Source: Streptomyces bambusae
GTDB lineage: Bacteria; Actinomycetota; Actinomycetes; Streptomycetales; Streptomycetaceae
Assembly: GCF_020532645.1 (NCBI RefSeq)
Contig: NZ_JAJAUZ010000029.1
Span: forward strand, 1 to 64,000
Direction: 5' to 3'
Length of the DNA: 64,000 nt
Below are positions 24,794 through 31,446 of the stretch, one piece after another. Position 1 is the first letter of the stretch. Every line of letters starts with the position of its first letter. The position numbers were made by a program, and so were the translations under genes. The notes below the pieces were generated by a model, which saw nothing but the letters and a program-made list of their open reading frames with translations, ran no database searches and had not been told where the DNA came from.

Positions 24794-26092
24794 ATGAGCG
24801 CGAGCAGCGCGGCCGCGACACCGCAGCCGAGATGGTGGAACGGGCTGTTCCAGGGGCTCCAGAAGATGGGCCGGAGCCTCCAGCTGCCGATCGCGGTGCT
24901 CCCGGCCGCCGGCATCCTGAACCGGCTCGGCCAGCCGGACGTGTTCGGCGCGGACGGCCTGAACTGGGTGAACGTCGCGAAGGTCATGGCGGCCGCGGGC
25001 GGCAGCCTGCTCAATGCCGACCTCGGCCTGCCGCTCCTCTTCTGCATCGGCGTTGCCATCGGCATGGCGAAGAAGGCGGACGGGTCGACCGCCCTGGCCG
25101 CAGTGGTCGGCTTCCTGGTCTACCGGGCCGTGCTGCGCGCGTTCCCGGACCCGTGCCCGTCGGGCACGAAGGACATCGGGGGCGGCTGCCTCGGCTCCGG
25201 GGACAGCTTCGCGGAGTACACGTTCCAGAATCCGGGGGTGTTCGGCGGCATCGTGATGGGGCTGCTGTCGGCCTGGTTCTGGCAGCGGTACCACCGGGTG
25301 AAGCTGGTGGACTGGCTGGGCTTCTTCAACGGGCGCCGGCTGGTGCCGATCATCATGTCGTTCGTGGCGATCGTCTTCGCCGTGCTGTGCCTGGGCGTCT
25401 GGCCGCCGATCGGCGACGGGCTGGAGAGCTTCTCGGACTGGCTGGTGGGCCTGGGCGCGTGGGGCGCAGGCATCTTCGGCCTGGCGAACCGGGCGCTGCT
25501 GGTGATCGGCCTGCACCAGTTCCTGAACGTGCCGGTGTGGTTCCAGTTCGGCAGCTACACGAAGCCCGACGGACAGGTGGTCCACGGCGACATCGCGATG
25601 TTCCTGAACGGGGACCCGGAGGCCGGTCAGTTCATGTCGGGCTTCTTCCCGATCATGATGTTCGCGCTGCCGGCGGCGGCGCTGGCGATCACGCACTGCG
25701 CGAAGCCGCGGCGCCGCAAGGAGGTCGGCGGCCTGATGCTGTCGGTGGCGCTGACCTCGTTCGTCACGGGCATCACGGAGCCGATCGAGTACTCGTTCCT
25801 GTTCATCGCGCCGGCGCTGTACGCGGTGCACGCGGTGCTGACGGGTGTGTCGATGGCGGTGACCTGGGCGCTCGGGGTGAAGGACGGGTTCAGCTTCTCG
25901 GCGGGCCTGATCGACTACGTCATCAACTGGAGTCTGGCGACGAAGCCGTGGCTGATCATTCCGATCGGCCTGTGCTTCGCGGTGGTCTATTACGCGATCT
26001 TCCGTTTCGCGATCCTGAAGTTCGACCTGAAGACGCCGGGCCGGGAGTCGGACGAGGAGATCGACGAGATGGAGCGGGAGAACGTCAAGTGA
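24794..26092 (+). CDS. nagE1: PTS GlcNAc permease EIIC, paralogue 1
   Basis: A 432-residue EIIC membrane permease of the glucose family, lacking its own IIB domain. Family phrases include MGRSLQLPIAVLPAAGILNRLGQPDVFG, GKADGSTALAAVVGFLVY-like sequence, GLHQFLNVPVWFQFG and the ITEPIEYSFLFIAP sugar-site motif. The C-terminus is a charged tail (TPGRESDEEIDEME). An AGGGAGGA site precedes the ATG. It has an insert with two Cys (PDPCPSGTKDIGGGC) that nagE2 lacks. It needs NagF for phosphorylation; its coelicolor counterpart is considered of minor importance. Confidence 0.92.
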   Translation: MSASSAAATPQPRWWNGLFQGLQKMGRSLQLPIAVLPAAGILNRLGQPDVFGADGLNWVNVAKVMAAAGGSLLNADLGLPLLFCIGVAIGMAKKADGSTALAAVVGFLVYRAVLRAFPDPCPSGTKDIGGGCLGSGDSFAEYTFQNPGVFGGIVMGLLSAWFWQRYHRVKLVDWLGFFNGRRLVPIIMSFVAIVFAVLCLGVWPPIGDGLESFSDWLVGLGAWGAGIFGLANRALLVIGLHQFLNVPVWFQFGSYTKPDGQVVHGDIAMFLNGDPEAGQFMSGFFPIMMFALPAAALAITHCAKPRRRKEVGGLMLSVALTSFVTGITEPIEYSFLFIAPALYAVHAVLTGVSMAVTWALGVKDGFSFSAGLIDYVINWSLATKPWLIIPIGLCFAVVYYAIFRFAILKFDLKTPGRESDEEIDEMERENVK

Positions 26093-26261
26093 CGCCCGGT
26101 CGCTGATTGCCGCAGGGCTTCGGTCCTGTTCCACGAAGGCCCTCGGATCTCCGGTCCGGGGGCTTTCGGCATGCCGTGGCCGGGATTCCGCTTGTCTGCG
26201 GTGAAGTGCCCCGGGGCGCGGTGCGGCCGGGGGTGCGGGCCTTTCGGCCCGAGGATCGGAG

Positions 26262-26277
26262 TGTGGTGTAGACCACA
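26262..26277. promoter_or_regulatory. dre-like DasR box upstream of nagE2 (distal)
   Basis: TGTGGTGTAGACCACA is palindromic apart from one base and keeps the GGT-TAGACCAC core of the dre consensus. It is the first of three boxes in front of nagE2. The remainder of the 26093-26443 gap shows only an imperfect GAAGGCCC/GGGGGCTTTC hairpin after nagE1. Confidence 0.75.
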
Positions 26278-26317
26278 GGAAAACGAAGGTTCCTTATCTA
26301 ACGCTCACCGTGTTACA

Positions 26318-26333
26318 ACTGGTCTACACCACC
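26318..26333. promoter_or_regulatory. dre DasR box upstream of nagE2 (middle)
   Basis: ACTGGTCTACACCACC has two differences from the dre consensus and is nearly identical to the nagE1 box. It is followed one base later by the third box. Confidence 0.82.
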
Positions 26334-26334
26334 C

Positions 26335-26350
26335 ATTGGTGTAGACCACG
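26335..26350. promoter_or_regulatory. dre DasR box upstream of nagE2 (proximal)
   Basis: ATTGGTGTAGACCACG keeps the GGT-TAGACCAC core. Together with the middle box it gives two adjacent 16-mers, 17 bp apart centre to centre, which may allow cooperative DasR binding. Confidence 0.78.
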
Positions 26351-26443
26351 CACCCCGCTTCAGGGGCCCGTGTACCCCCTTTATCGAGCCGTCGCCGTCC
26401 CCCTTCGTGTCCTCTGGCGGCGCCTCGCTCCCCGGAGGAAGAC

Positions 26444-27718
26444 ATGACTACGGCTACCGCCGCCAAGGCGCCTCCCGCCAAGAAGCGGGGCTCCGGCCTC
26501 ATCCAGGGTCTGCAGAAGGTCGGCCGCAGCCTCCAGCTGCCCATCGCCGTCCTCCCGGCGGCGGGCATCCTGCTGCGCCTCGGCCAGCCGGACGTCTTCG
26601 GCAAGGACGGCCTCGGCTGGGACAAGGTCGCCTCGGTGTTCGCCACCGCCGGTGACGCCGTCTTCGCCAACCTCCCCCTGCTCTTCTGCATCGGCGTGGC
26701 CATCGGCTTCGCCAAGAAGTCGGACGGCTCCACCGCGCTCGCGGCCCTCGTCGGCTTCCTCGTCTACAAGAACGTGCTGACCGCGTTCCCGGTGACCGAG
26801 GCCGTCGTCAACACCACCGCGAACAAGGGCGTCGACGTCGCGGCGACGTACAACAACCCCGGTGTCCTCGGCGGCATCGTGATGGGTCTGCTCGCGGCCG
26901 TGCTGTGGCAGAAGTTCCACCGCACCAAGCTGGTGGACTGGCTCGGCTTCTTCAACGGCCGCCGCCTGGTCCCGATCATCATGGCCTTCGTCGGCGTGCT
27001 GGTGGGCGTGTTCTTCGGTCTGGTCTGGGAGCCGATCGGCGAGGTCATCTCCAACTTCGGCGAGTGGATGACCGGCCTGGGCGCCGCGGGTGCGGGTCTC
27101 TTCGGCGTCATCAACCGCGGTCTGATCCCGATCGGCATGCACCAGTTCGTCAACACGGTGGCCTGGTTCCAGATCGGCGACTTCACCAACGCCGCCGGCG
27201 AGGTCGTCCACGGCGACCTGAACCGCTTCTTCGCGGGTGACTCCAGCGCCGGCCTCTTCATGACCGGCTTCTACCCGATCATGATGTTCGGCCTGCCGGC
27301 CGCCGCCCTCGCCATCGCGCACTCGGCCCGTCCGGAGCGCCGCAAGGCCGTCACCGGCATGATGGTCTCGCTCGCCCTCACCTCGTTCGTCACGGGTGTC
27401 ACCGAGCCCATCGAGTTCTCGTTCATGTTCATCGCGCCGCTGCTGTACGCGATCCACGCCGTGCTCACCGCGGTCTCCATGGCCGTCACCTGGGCCCTGG
27501 GCGTCCACGGCGGCTTCACCTTCTCGGCCGGTCTGATCGACCTCGGCCTGAGCTGGAGCAAGTCCACGAAGCCATGGCTGATCATCCCGATCGGCCTGGT
27601 CTTCGCGGTGATCTACTACGTGGTCTTCCGCTTCGCGATCACCAAGTTCAACCTGCCGACGCCGGGCCGCGAGTCCGACGAGGAGCTCGCCGAGATGGAG
27701 AAGGCCGAGGCCAAGTAA
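26444..27718 (+). CDS. nagE2: PTS GlcNAc permease EIIC, paralogue 2 (main transporter)
   Basis: A 424-residue EIIC permease closely similar to the preceding gene over its whole length (GRSLQLPIAVLPAAGIL, LVDWLGFFNGRRLVPIIM, GMHQFVNTVAWFQIG, VTEPIEFSFMFIAP, TPGRESDEELAEME). It has no IIB domain and depends on NagF. The ATG follows GGAGGAA. Three DasR boxes lie upstream, giving it the most heavily regulated promoter of the module. In S. coelicolor NagE2 is the GlcNAc transporter whose uptake signal controls development and antibiotics, and the same role is inferred here. Confidence 0.94.
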   Translation: MTTATAAKAPPAKKRGSGLIQGLQKVGRSLQLPIAVLPAAGILLRLGQPDVFGKDGLGWDKVASVFATAGDAVFANLPLLFCIGVAIGFAKKSDGSTALAALVGFLVYKNVLTAFPVTEAVVNTTANKGVDVAATYNNPGVLGGIVMGLLAAVLWQKFHRTKLVDWLGFFNGRRLVPIIMAFVGVLVGVFFGLVWEPIGEVISNFGEWMTGLGAAGAGLFGVINRGLIPIGMHQFVNTVAWFQIGDFTNAAGEVVHGDLNRFFAGDSSAGLFMTGFYPIMMFGLPAAALAIAHSARPERRKAVTGMMVSLALTSFVTGVTEPIEFSFMFIAPLLYAIHAVLTAVSMAVTWALGVHGGFTFSAGLIDLGLSWSKSTKPWLIIPIGLVFAVIYYVVFRFAITKFNLPTPGRESDEELAEMEKAEAK

Positions 27719-27751
27719 GGCCCCGCCCCAGCACGGCACGACACGACAGCA

Positions 27752-27789
27752 CGAAGCCCCCGCATTCCGTACGGAGTGCGGGGGCTTCG
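27752..27789. terminator. Long hairpin after nagE2
   Basis: CGAAGCCCCCGCATTCCGT pairs with ACGGAGTGCGGGGGCTTCG, 19 bp with a single wobble pair. It lies between the convergent nagE2 and MBL genes, so it is probably bidirectional. Confidence 0.85.
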
Positions 27790-27822
27790 GCGTACCGGGC
27801 CCGGACGGCGTACCGGGCCGGC

Positions 27823-28575
27823 TCAGATCTCGTACACCGCTCCGGAGCGGGCCAGCTCCACCGGACCCGCGTAGACCGCGCGGGCGTCGGCCAGGTTCTG
27901 CGCGGGGTCGGTCCACGGCGGGATGTGGGTGAGGACCAGGCGGCCGGCGCCCGCGTCGCGCGCGCACTCGCCGGCCTCGCGGCCGTTGAGGTGGAGGTCC
28001 GGGATGTCCTCCTTGCCGTGGGTGAAGGAGGCCTCGCACAGGAACAGGTCGACGCCCTCGGCGAGGGTGTTCAGCGCACCGCAGGTGCCGGTGTCACCCG
28101 AGTAGGCCAGCGAACGGCCGCCGTGCTCCACCCGGATGCCGTACGCCTCGACCGGGTGCGAGACCCGCTCGGTGCGCACCTGGAAGGGGCCGATCTCGAA
28201 GCTGCCGGACTTGAGGGTGCGGAACTCGAAGACCTCGCTCATCGAGCGCTCGTCGGGGACGTCCTCGTACGCGGTGGTCAGGCGCTGCTCGGTGCCCTCG
28301 GGGCCGTAGACGGGGATCGTGCCGCAGCGGCCGCCTTCGTGGCGGTAGTAGCGGGCGACGAAGTACGCGCACATGTCGATGCAGTGGTCCGCGTGCAGGT
28401 GGCTCAGGAAGATGGCGTCGAGGTCGTACAGGCCGCAGTGGCGCTGCAGCTCGCCGAGGGCGCCGTTGCCCATGTCGAGGAGCAGCCGGAAGCCGTCGGC
28501 CTCTACGAGGTAGCTGGAGCAGGCCGATTCCGCGGACGGGAACGAACCCGAGCAGCCGACGACGGTGAGCTTCAT
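27823..28575 (-). CDS. MBL-fold hydrolase, Rv1339-like cyclic nucleotide phosphodiesterase
   Basis: A 250-residue metallo-beta-lactamase-fold protein. The metal motif is FLSHLHADHCIDM, preceded by LLLDMGNGALG and followed by YSGDTGTCGAL and LTHIPPW, the layout of RNase Z-like and atypical class II phosphodiesterases. It starts directly with MKLTVVGCSGSFPS. In M. tuberculosis the gene in the same cluster (Rv1339, near mec-cysO-cysM and rphA) encodes a cAMP phosphodiesterase. Synteny and motifs make this the likely counterpart. A GGAGG site precedes the ATG. It is alone between nagE2 and the MazF-like gene. Confidence 0.85.
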   Translation of the reverse strand: MKLTVVGCSGSFPSAESACSSYLVEADGFRLLLDMGNGALGELQRHCGLYDLDAIFLSHLHADHCIDMCAYFVARYYRHEGGRCGTIPVYGPEGTEQRLTTAYEDVPDERSMSEVFEFRTLKSGSFEIGPFQVRTERVSHPVEAYGIRVEHGGRSLAYSGDTGTCGALNTLAEGVDLFLCEASFTHGKEDIPDLHLNGREAGECARDAGAGRLVLTHIPPWTDPAQNLADARAVYAGPVELARSGAVYEI

Positions 28576-28790
28576 GGAGCAGGAACCTCCGTGGGCGGTT
28601 ACGGGCGGCGTGGGCCGTGCGTGTGGGCGTGGGGGGCCGTGCGTGGAGTCGAGCGTAAGGCGCGAAAGCGGCGGTCGCTCCTCCGCGGCAGGCCGTTGTG
28701 GGGGAACTCACCTGCGCAGTCACCCCAGGGGGCGACGGTCCGCACAGGGGTTGCCGTGCCGGGTGGCGGATGCCCGGTTACCGTCGAGCC

Positions 28791-29255
28791 ATGGACACGT
28801 CCTGGTGGCCCGCGCTGGCCGCGCTCGTGGCGCTGGCCGTGGTGGCGCTGGTGGCGGGGCGCCGCGGTCCGGGCGCGCCGGCGCGGCGTGCGGTCAGGGC
28901 CGCGGAGGTACGCCCGCCGCCGGGTGCGGGCCCGCTGCCGCGGCCGCTGCCGGGCGAGATCTGGTGGGCGGAGGTGCCCTACGAGGACGGGCCGGGGGCG
29001 AAGGACCGGCCGTGCCTGGTGCTGGGGATGCTGCACGGGCACGAGCGGGTGCGGGTCGTGAAGATCACGAGCAAGTACCACGACGAGCGTCCCGGGGTGA
29101 TCCCGTTGCCGCCCGGGGTGGTGGGCGATGCGCACGGGCGTCCGAGCTTCCTGGAGACGGACGAGCTGCGGGAGGTCCCGGTGTGGGAGTTCCGGCGGCG
29201 GGTGGGGGTGGTGGACCCGGTGGTGTGGGACCAGGTGCGGCACCTGGCGGGGTGA
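28791..29255 (+). CDS. Membrane-anchored MazF/PemK-like protein
   Basis: A 154-residue protein. The N-terminal 25 residues form a membrane anchor (WWPALAALVALAVVALVAGRR), followed by a Pro/Arg-rich linker. From about residue 55 there is a PemK/MazF-like barrel (LPGEIWWAEVPYEDGPGAKDRPCLVLG, then VVKITSKYHDERPGVIPLP and SFLETDELREVPVWEF). The RPCLVL strand and the KITS strand resemble MazF catalytic surfaces. No antitoxin gene is adjacent and the membrane anchor is unusual, so it may not be an active toxin. The SD before ATG 28791 is poor. Confidence 0.75.
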   Translation: MDTSWWPALAALVALAVVALVAGRRGPGAPARRAVRAAEVRPPPGAGPLPRPLPGEIWWAEVPYEDGPGAKDRPCLVLGMLHGHERVRVVKITSKYHDERPGVIPLPPGVVGDAHGRPSFLETDELREVPVWEFRRRVGVVDPVVWDQVRHLAG

Positions 29256-29368
29256 GGGCGGGGACGGCGGTCCCGGGCCGGACGCACGGACGGCCGGCGG
29301 GGCGGGTGCCCGCCGGCCGTCGGGGTGCCGGGGTGGTGCGGGTGGTGCGGGTGGCTGTGCCCAGGGGG

Positions 29369-30319
29369 TCAGGCCCAGAGCTGGCCCTGGAGGACCTCGA
29401 TGGCCTCTTCGGTGGTGGCCGCGGTGTAGACACCGGTGGAGAGGTACTTCCAGCCGCCGTCGGCGACGACGAAGACGATGTCGGCGCTCTCGCCGGCGGC
29501 GACGGCCTTGCGGCCCACGCCGATGGCGGCGTGCAGGGCGGCGCCGGTGGAGACGCCCGCGAAGATTCCTTCCTGCCGGAGGAGTTCGCGGGTGCGGGTG
29601 ACCGCGTCGGCGGAGCCCACCGAGAAGCGGGTGGTGAGCACGGAGGCGTCGTACAGCTCGGGGACGAAGCCCTCGTCGAGGTTGCGCAGGCCGTAGACGA
29701 GGTCGTCGTAGCGCGGCTCGGCGGCGACGATCTTCACGCCGGGAACGTGCTCGCGGAGGTAGCGGCCGACGCCCATGAGGGTGCCGGTGGTGCCGAGGCC
29801 CGCCACGAAGTGGGTGATGGAGGGCAGGTCCGCGAGGATCTCCGGGCCGGTGGTGGCGTAGTGCGCACCGGCGTTGTCCGGGTTGCCGTACTGGTACAGC
29901 ATGATCCAGTCGGGGTGCTCGGCGGCGAGCTCCTTGGCCACGCGCACGGCGGTGTTCGAGCCGCCGGCGGCCGGCGACGAGATGATCTCGGCTCCCCACA
30001 TGGCCAGCAGGTCGCGCCGCTCCTGCGAAGTGTTCTCCGGCATGACGCACACGATCCGGTAGCCCTTGAGCTTCGCGGCCATGGCGAGGGAGATGCCGGT
30101 GTTCCCGGAGGTGGGCTCCAGGATGGTGCAGCCGGGCTGGAGGCGGCCGGCCTTCTCGGCCTGTTCGATCATGTGGAGCGCCGGGCGGTCCTTGATCGAG
30201 CCGGTCGGGTTGCGGTCCTCCAGCTTGGCCCAGATCCGCACGTCCTCCGAGGGGGACAGGCGCGGGAGCCGGACCAGCGGGGTGTTGCCGACCGCCGCCA
30301 GCGGGGAGTCGTACCGCAT
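29369..30319 (-). CDS. cysM: Cysteine synthase CysM (CysO-dependent type)
   Basis: A 316-residue PLP enzyme of the cysteine synthase family. The PLP lysine lies in RNPTGSIKDRPAL, the substrate loop is EPTSGNTGISLAM, and the phosphate-binding loop is GLGTTGTLMG. In actinobacteria, CysM beside cysO uses O-phosphoserine and the CysO thiocarboxylate rather than free sulfide. The C-terminal VLQGQLWA resembles the lid segment of the mycobacterial enzyme. Its ATG overlaps the cysO stop as TAATG, giving translational coupling. Together with cysO and mec it forms the alternative cysteine pathway. Confidence 0.93.
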   Translation of the reverse strand: MRYDSPLAAVGNTPLVRLPRLSPSEDVRIWAKLEDRNPTGSIKDRPALHMIEQAEKAGRLQPGCTILEPTSGNTGISLAMAAKLKGYRIVCVMPENTSQERRDLLAMWGAEIISSPAAGGSNTAVRVAKELAAEHPDWIMLYQYGNPDNAGAHYATTGPEILADLPSITHFVAGLGTTGTLMGVGRYLREHVPGVKIVAAEPRYDDLVYGLRNLDEGFVPELYDASVLTTRFSVGSADAVTRTRELLRQEGIFAGVSTGAALHAAIGVGRKAVAAGESADIVFVVADGGWKYLSTGVYTAATTEEAIEVLQGQLWA

Positions 30320-30606
30320 TACTTCGAGCCGCCGGCCACGGCCGGGAGGATGGTGACGTTGTCGCCGTCGGTCAGCTTGGTGGTGATGCCGTCGAGGAAG
30401 CGGACGTCCTCGTCGTTGAGGTAGACGTTCACGAAGCGGCGGAGTTCGCCGCCCTTGGACTCGTCCACGATGCGCTCGCGGATGCCGGTGTGGCGGGTCT
30501 CCAGGTCCTGGAAGAGCTCGCCGAGGGTGGTGCCCTCACCGGTGACGGCCTTGGCGCCGTCGGTGTAGGTGCGGAGGATGGTCGGGATGCTGACCTCGAT
30601 GGCCAT
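30319..30606 (-). CDS. cysO: CysO sulfur-carrier protein (MoaD/ThiS-like)
   Basis: A 95-residue ubiquitin-fold sulfur carrier (VSIPTILRTYTDGAKAV, RRFVNVYLNDEDVRFLDG, LTDGDNVTILPAVAGGSK). The Gly-Gly that must end the mature protein is followed by Ser-Lys before the stop, unlike M. tuberculosis CysO, which ends in Gly-Gly. Two residues would have to be removed before adenylation and sulfur loading. GGAG lies seven bases before the ATG. It overlaps cysM by one base and follows mec and the cysteine-rich leader on the same strand. Confidence 0.92.
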   Translation of the reverse strand: MAIEVSIPTILRTYTDGAKAVTGEGTTLGELFQDLETRHTGIRERIVDESKGGELRRFVNVYLNDEDVRFLDGITTKLTDGDNVTILPAVAGGSK

Positions 30607-30647
30607 GGCGGGCTCCAGTCGTCGGGACGGGCGTGGGGCGTGTGGGG

Positions 30648-30671
30648 CGCGCGGCTGTGGCCCCCCGCGCG
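30648..30671 (-). promoter_or_regulatory. Hairpin between leader peptide and cysO
   Basis: On the minus strand CGCGCGG pairs with CCGCGCG around a 10-base loop. It sits between the stop of the Cys-rich leader peptide and the cysO ribosome site. It is a candidate attenuator or anti-attenuator element. The upstream leader RNA also contains repeated ACCACCGGA-like units (about 30674-30715). Confidence 0.4.
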
Positions 30672-30720
30672 ACAGGGGGTGGTGCTCCGGTGGTGCTTCC
30701 GGTGGTTCCGGGGGCTCTGC

Positions 30721-30831
30721 TCAGGCGGCAGCGCAACAGATGGCGCTGGCGAGGCGGCACAGGTCGACGTGCAGCCGCGCCACGAGCGCAGGGCTGCGCG
30801 GCGTCTCGATGCTCACGTCGTGGGAAACCAT
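30721..30831 (-). CDS. Cysteine-rich putative leader peptide
   Basis: A 36-residue open frame too short for most gene callers, ending in RLHVDLCRLASAICCAAA. It has three Cys codons near its end (residues 25, 32, 33). The phrase HVDLCRLASAIC resembles the 'putative leader peptides' that precede sulfur-metabolism genes in Streptomyces, as I recall. It lies 114 bp before cysO in the same direction. A TACGAT -10 six bases before its ATG implies it is the first codon of the transcript. Ribosome stalling at the Cys codons when Cys-tRNA is scarce would give cysteine-responsive attenuation. Confidence 0.78.
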   Translation of the reverse strand: MVSHDVSIETPRSPALVARLHVDLCRLASAICCAAA

Positions 30832-30837
30832 GCGGGC

Positions 30838-30843
30838 ATCGTA
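30838..30843 (-). promoter_or_regulatory. -10 element (TACGAT) for the leader-cysO-cysM transcript
   Basis: TACGAT-GCCCGC-ATG places the hexamer six bases before the leader-peptide start, indicating a leaderless transcript. No good -35 box was seen. Confidence 0.5.
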
Positions 30844-30919
30844 ACGATTCCCGGTCCGCCGGATGGAGTGTGATCTCGCATATCGGACAGATGCGGCTCA
30901 CATCGTGGGCGGCGCGGCC

Positions 30920-31342
30920 TCAGTAGGCGGCTACGACCTGCACTTCTTCCTCGGTGATCACTCCGTCGACGATCCGGTACGAGCGGAACTGGAAGTCCCC
31001 GAGGCCGTCCTTGTCGGCGGTGGAGACGAGCACGTAGTGGGCGCCGGGCTCGTTCGCGTACGTGACGTCGGTGCGCGAGGGGTAGGCCTCGGTCGCGGTG
31101 TGCGAGTGGTAGACGATCACGGGTTCCTCGTCGCGGGCGTCCATCTCGCGGTACAGCTTGAGGAGGTCCTTGGAGTCGAACTCGTAGAACGTGGGCGAGC
31201 GCGCGGCGTTGAGCATCGGGATGAACCGCTCCGGGCGACCGGTGCCGGCCGGCCCGGCGACGATGCCGCAGGCCTCGTCGGGGTGGTCCTCGCGGGCGTG
31301 CGCGACGATCTGGTCGTACAGGGCCTGGGTGAGGGTCAGCAT
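30920..31342 (-). CDS. mec: Mec, JAMM-type CysO-cysteine peptidase
   Basis: A 140-residue zinc metallopeptidase of the JAB1/MPN/Mov34 family. The JAMM signature is complete: Glu in DEACGIVAGP, then HSHTATEAYPSRTD supplying two His, Ser and Asp. In M. tuberculosis, Mec+ releases cysteine from the CysO-Cys adduct. Its position upstream of cysO and cysM supports the same role. Because this CysO ends GGSK, Mec might also trim the carrier, as the JAMM protein QbsD does for QbsE. There is no Shine-Dalgarno; TATCCT lies seven bases before the ATG. Confidence 0.9.
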   Translation of the reverse strand: MLTLTQALYDQIVAHAREDHPDEACGIVAGPAGTGRPERFIPMLNAARSPTFYEFDSKDLLKLYREMDARDEEPVIVYHSHTATEAYPSRTDVTYANEPGAHYVLVSTADKDGLGDFQFRSYRIVDGVITEEEVQVVAAY

Positions 31343-31349
31343 GAGCGAC

Positions 31350-31355
31350 AGGATA
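31350..31355 (-). promoter_or_regulatory. -10 element (TATCCT) for leaderless mec
   Basis: TATCCT-GTCGCTC-ATG puts the hexamer seven bases before the mec start. It comes just after the terminator of the permease gene, so mec appears to have its own promoter. Confidence 0.5.
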
Positions 31356-31361
31356 AGCAGA

Positions 31362-31400
31362 CGGGCCCTCCCGTACCGAGGTCTGGTACGGGAGGGCCCG
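31362..31400. terminator. 16-bp hairpin between permease and mec
   Basis: CGGGCCCTCCCGTACC pairs with GGTACGGGAGGGCCCG around the loop GAGGTCT. It follows the permease stop on the minus strand and is a probable terminator. Confidence 0.85.
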
Positions 31401-31446
31401 CATGCTGGACACGGGCCGCTCGTGGGCCACCCGTGGGCGGGATGCG

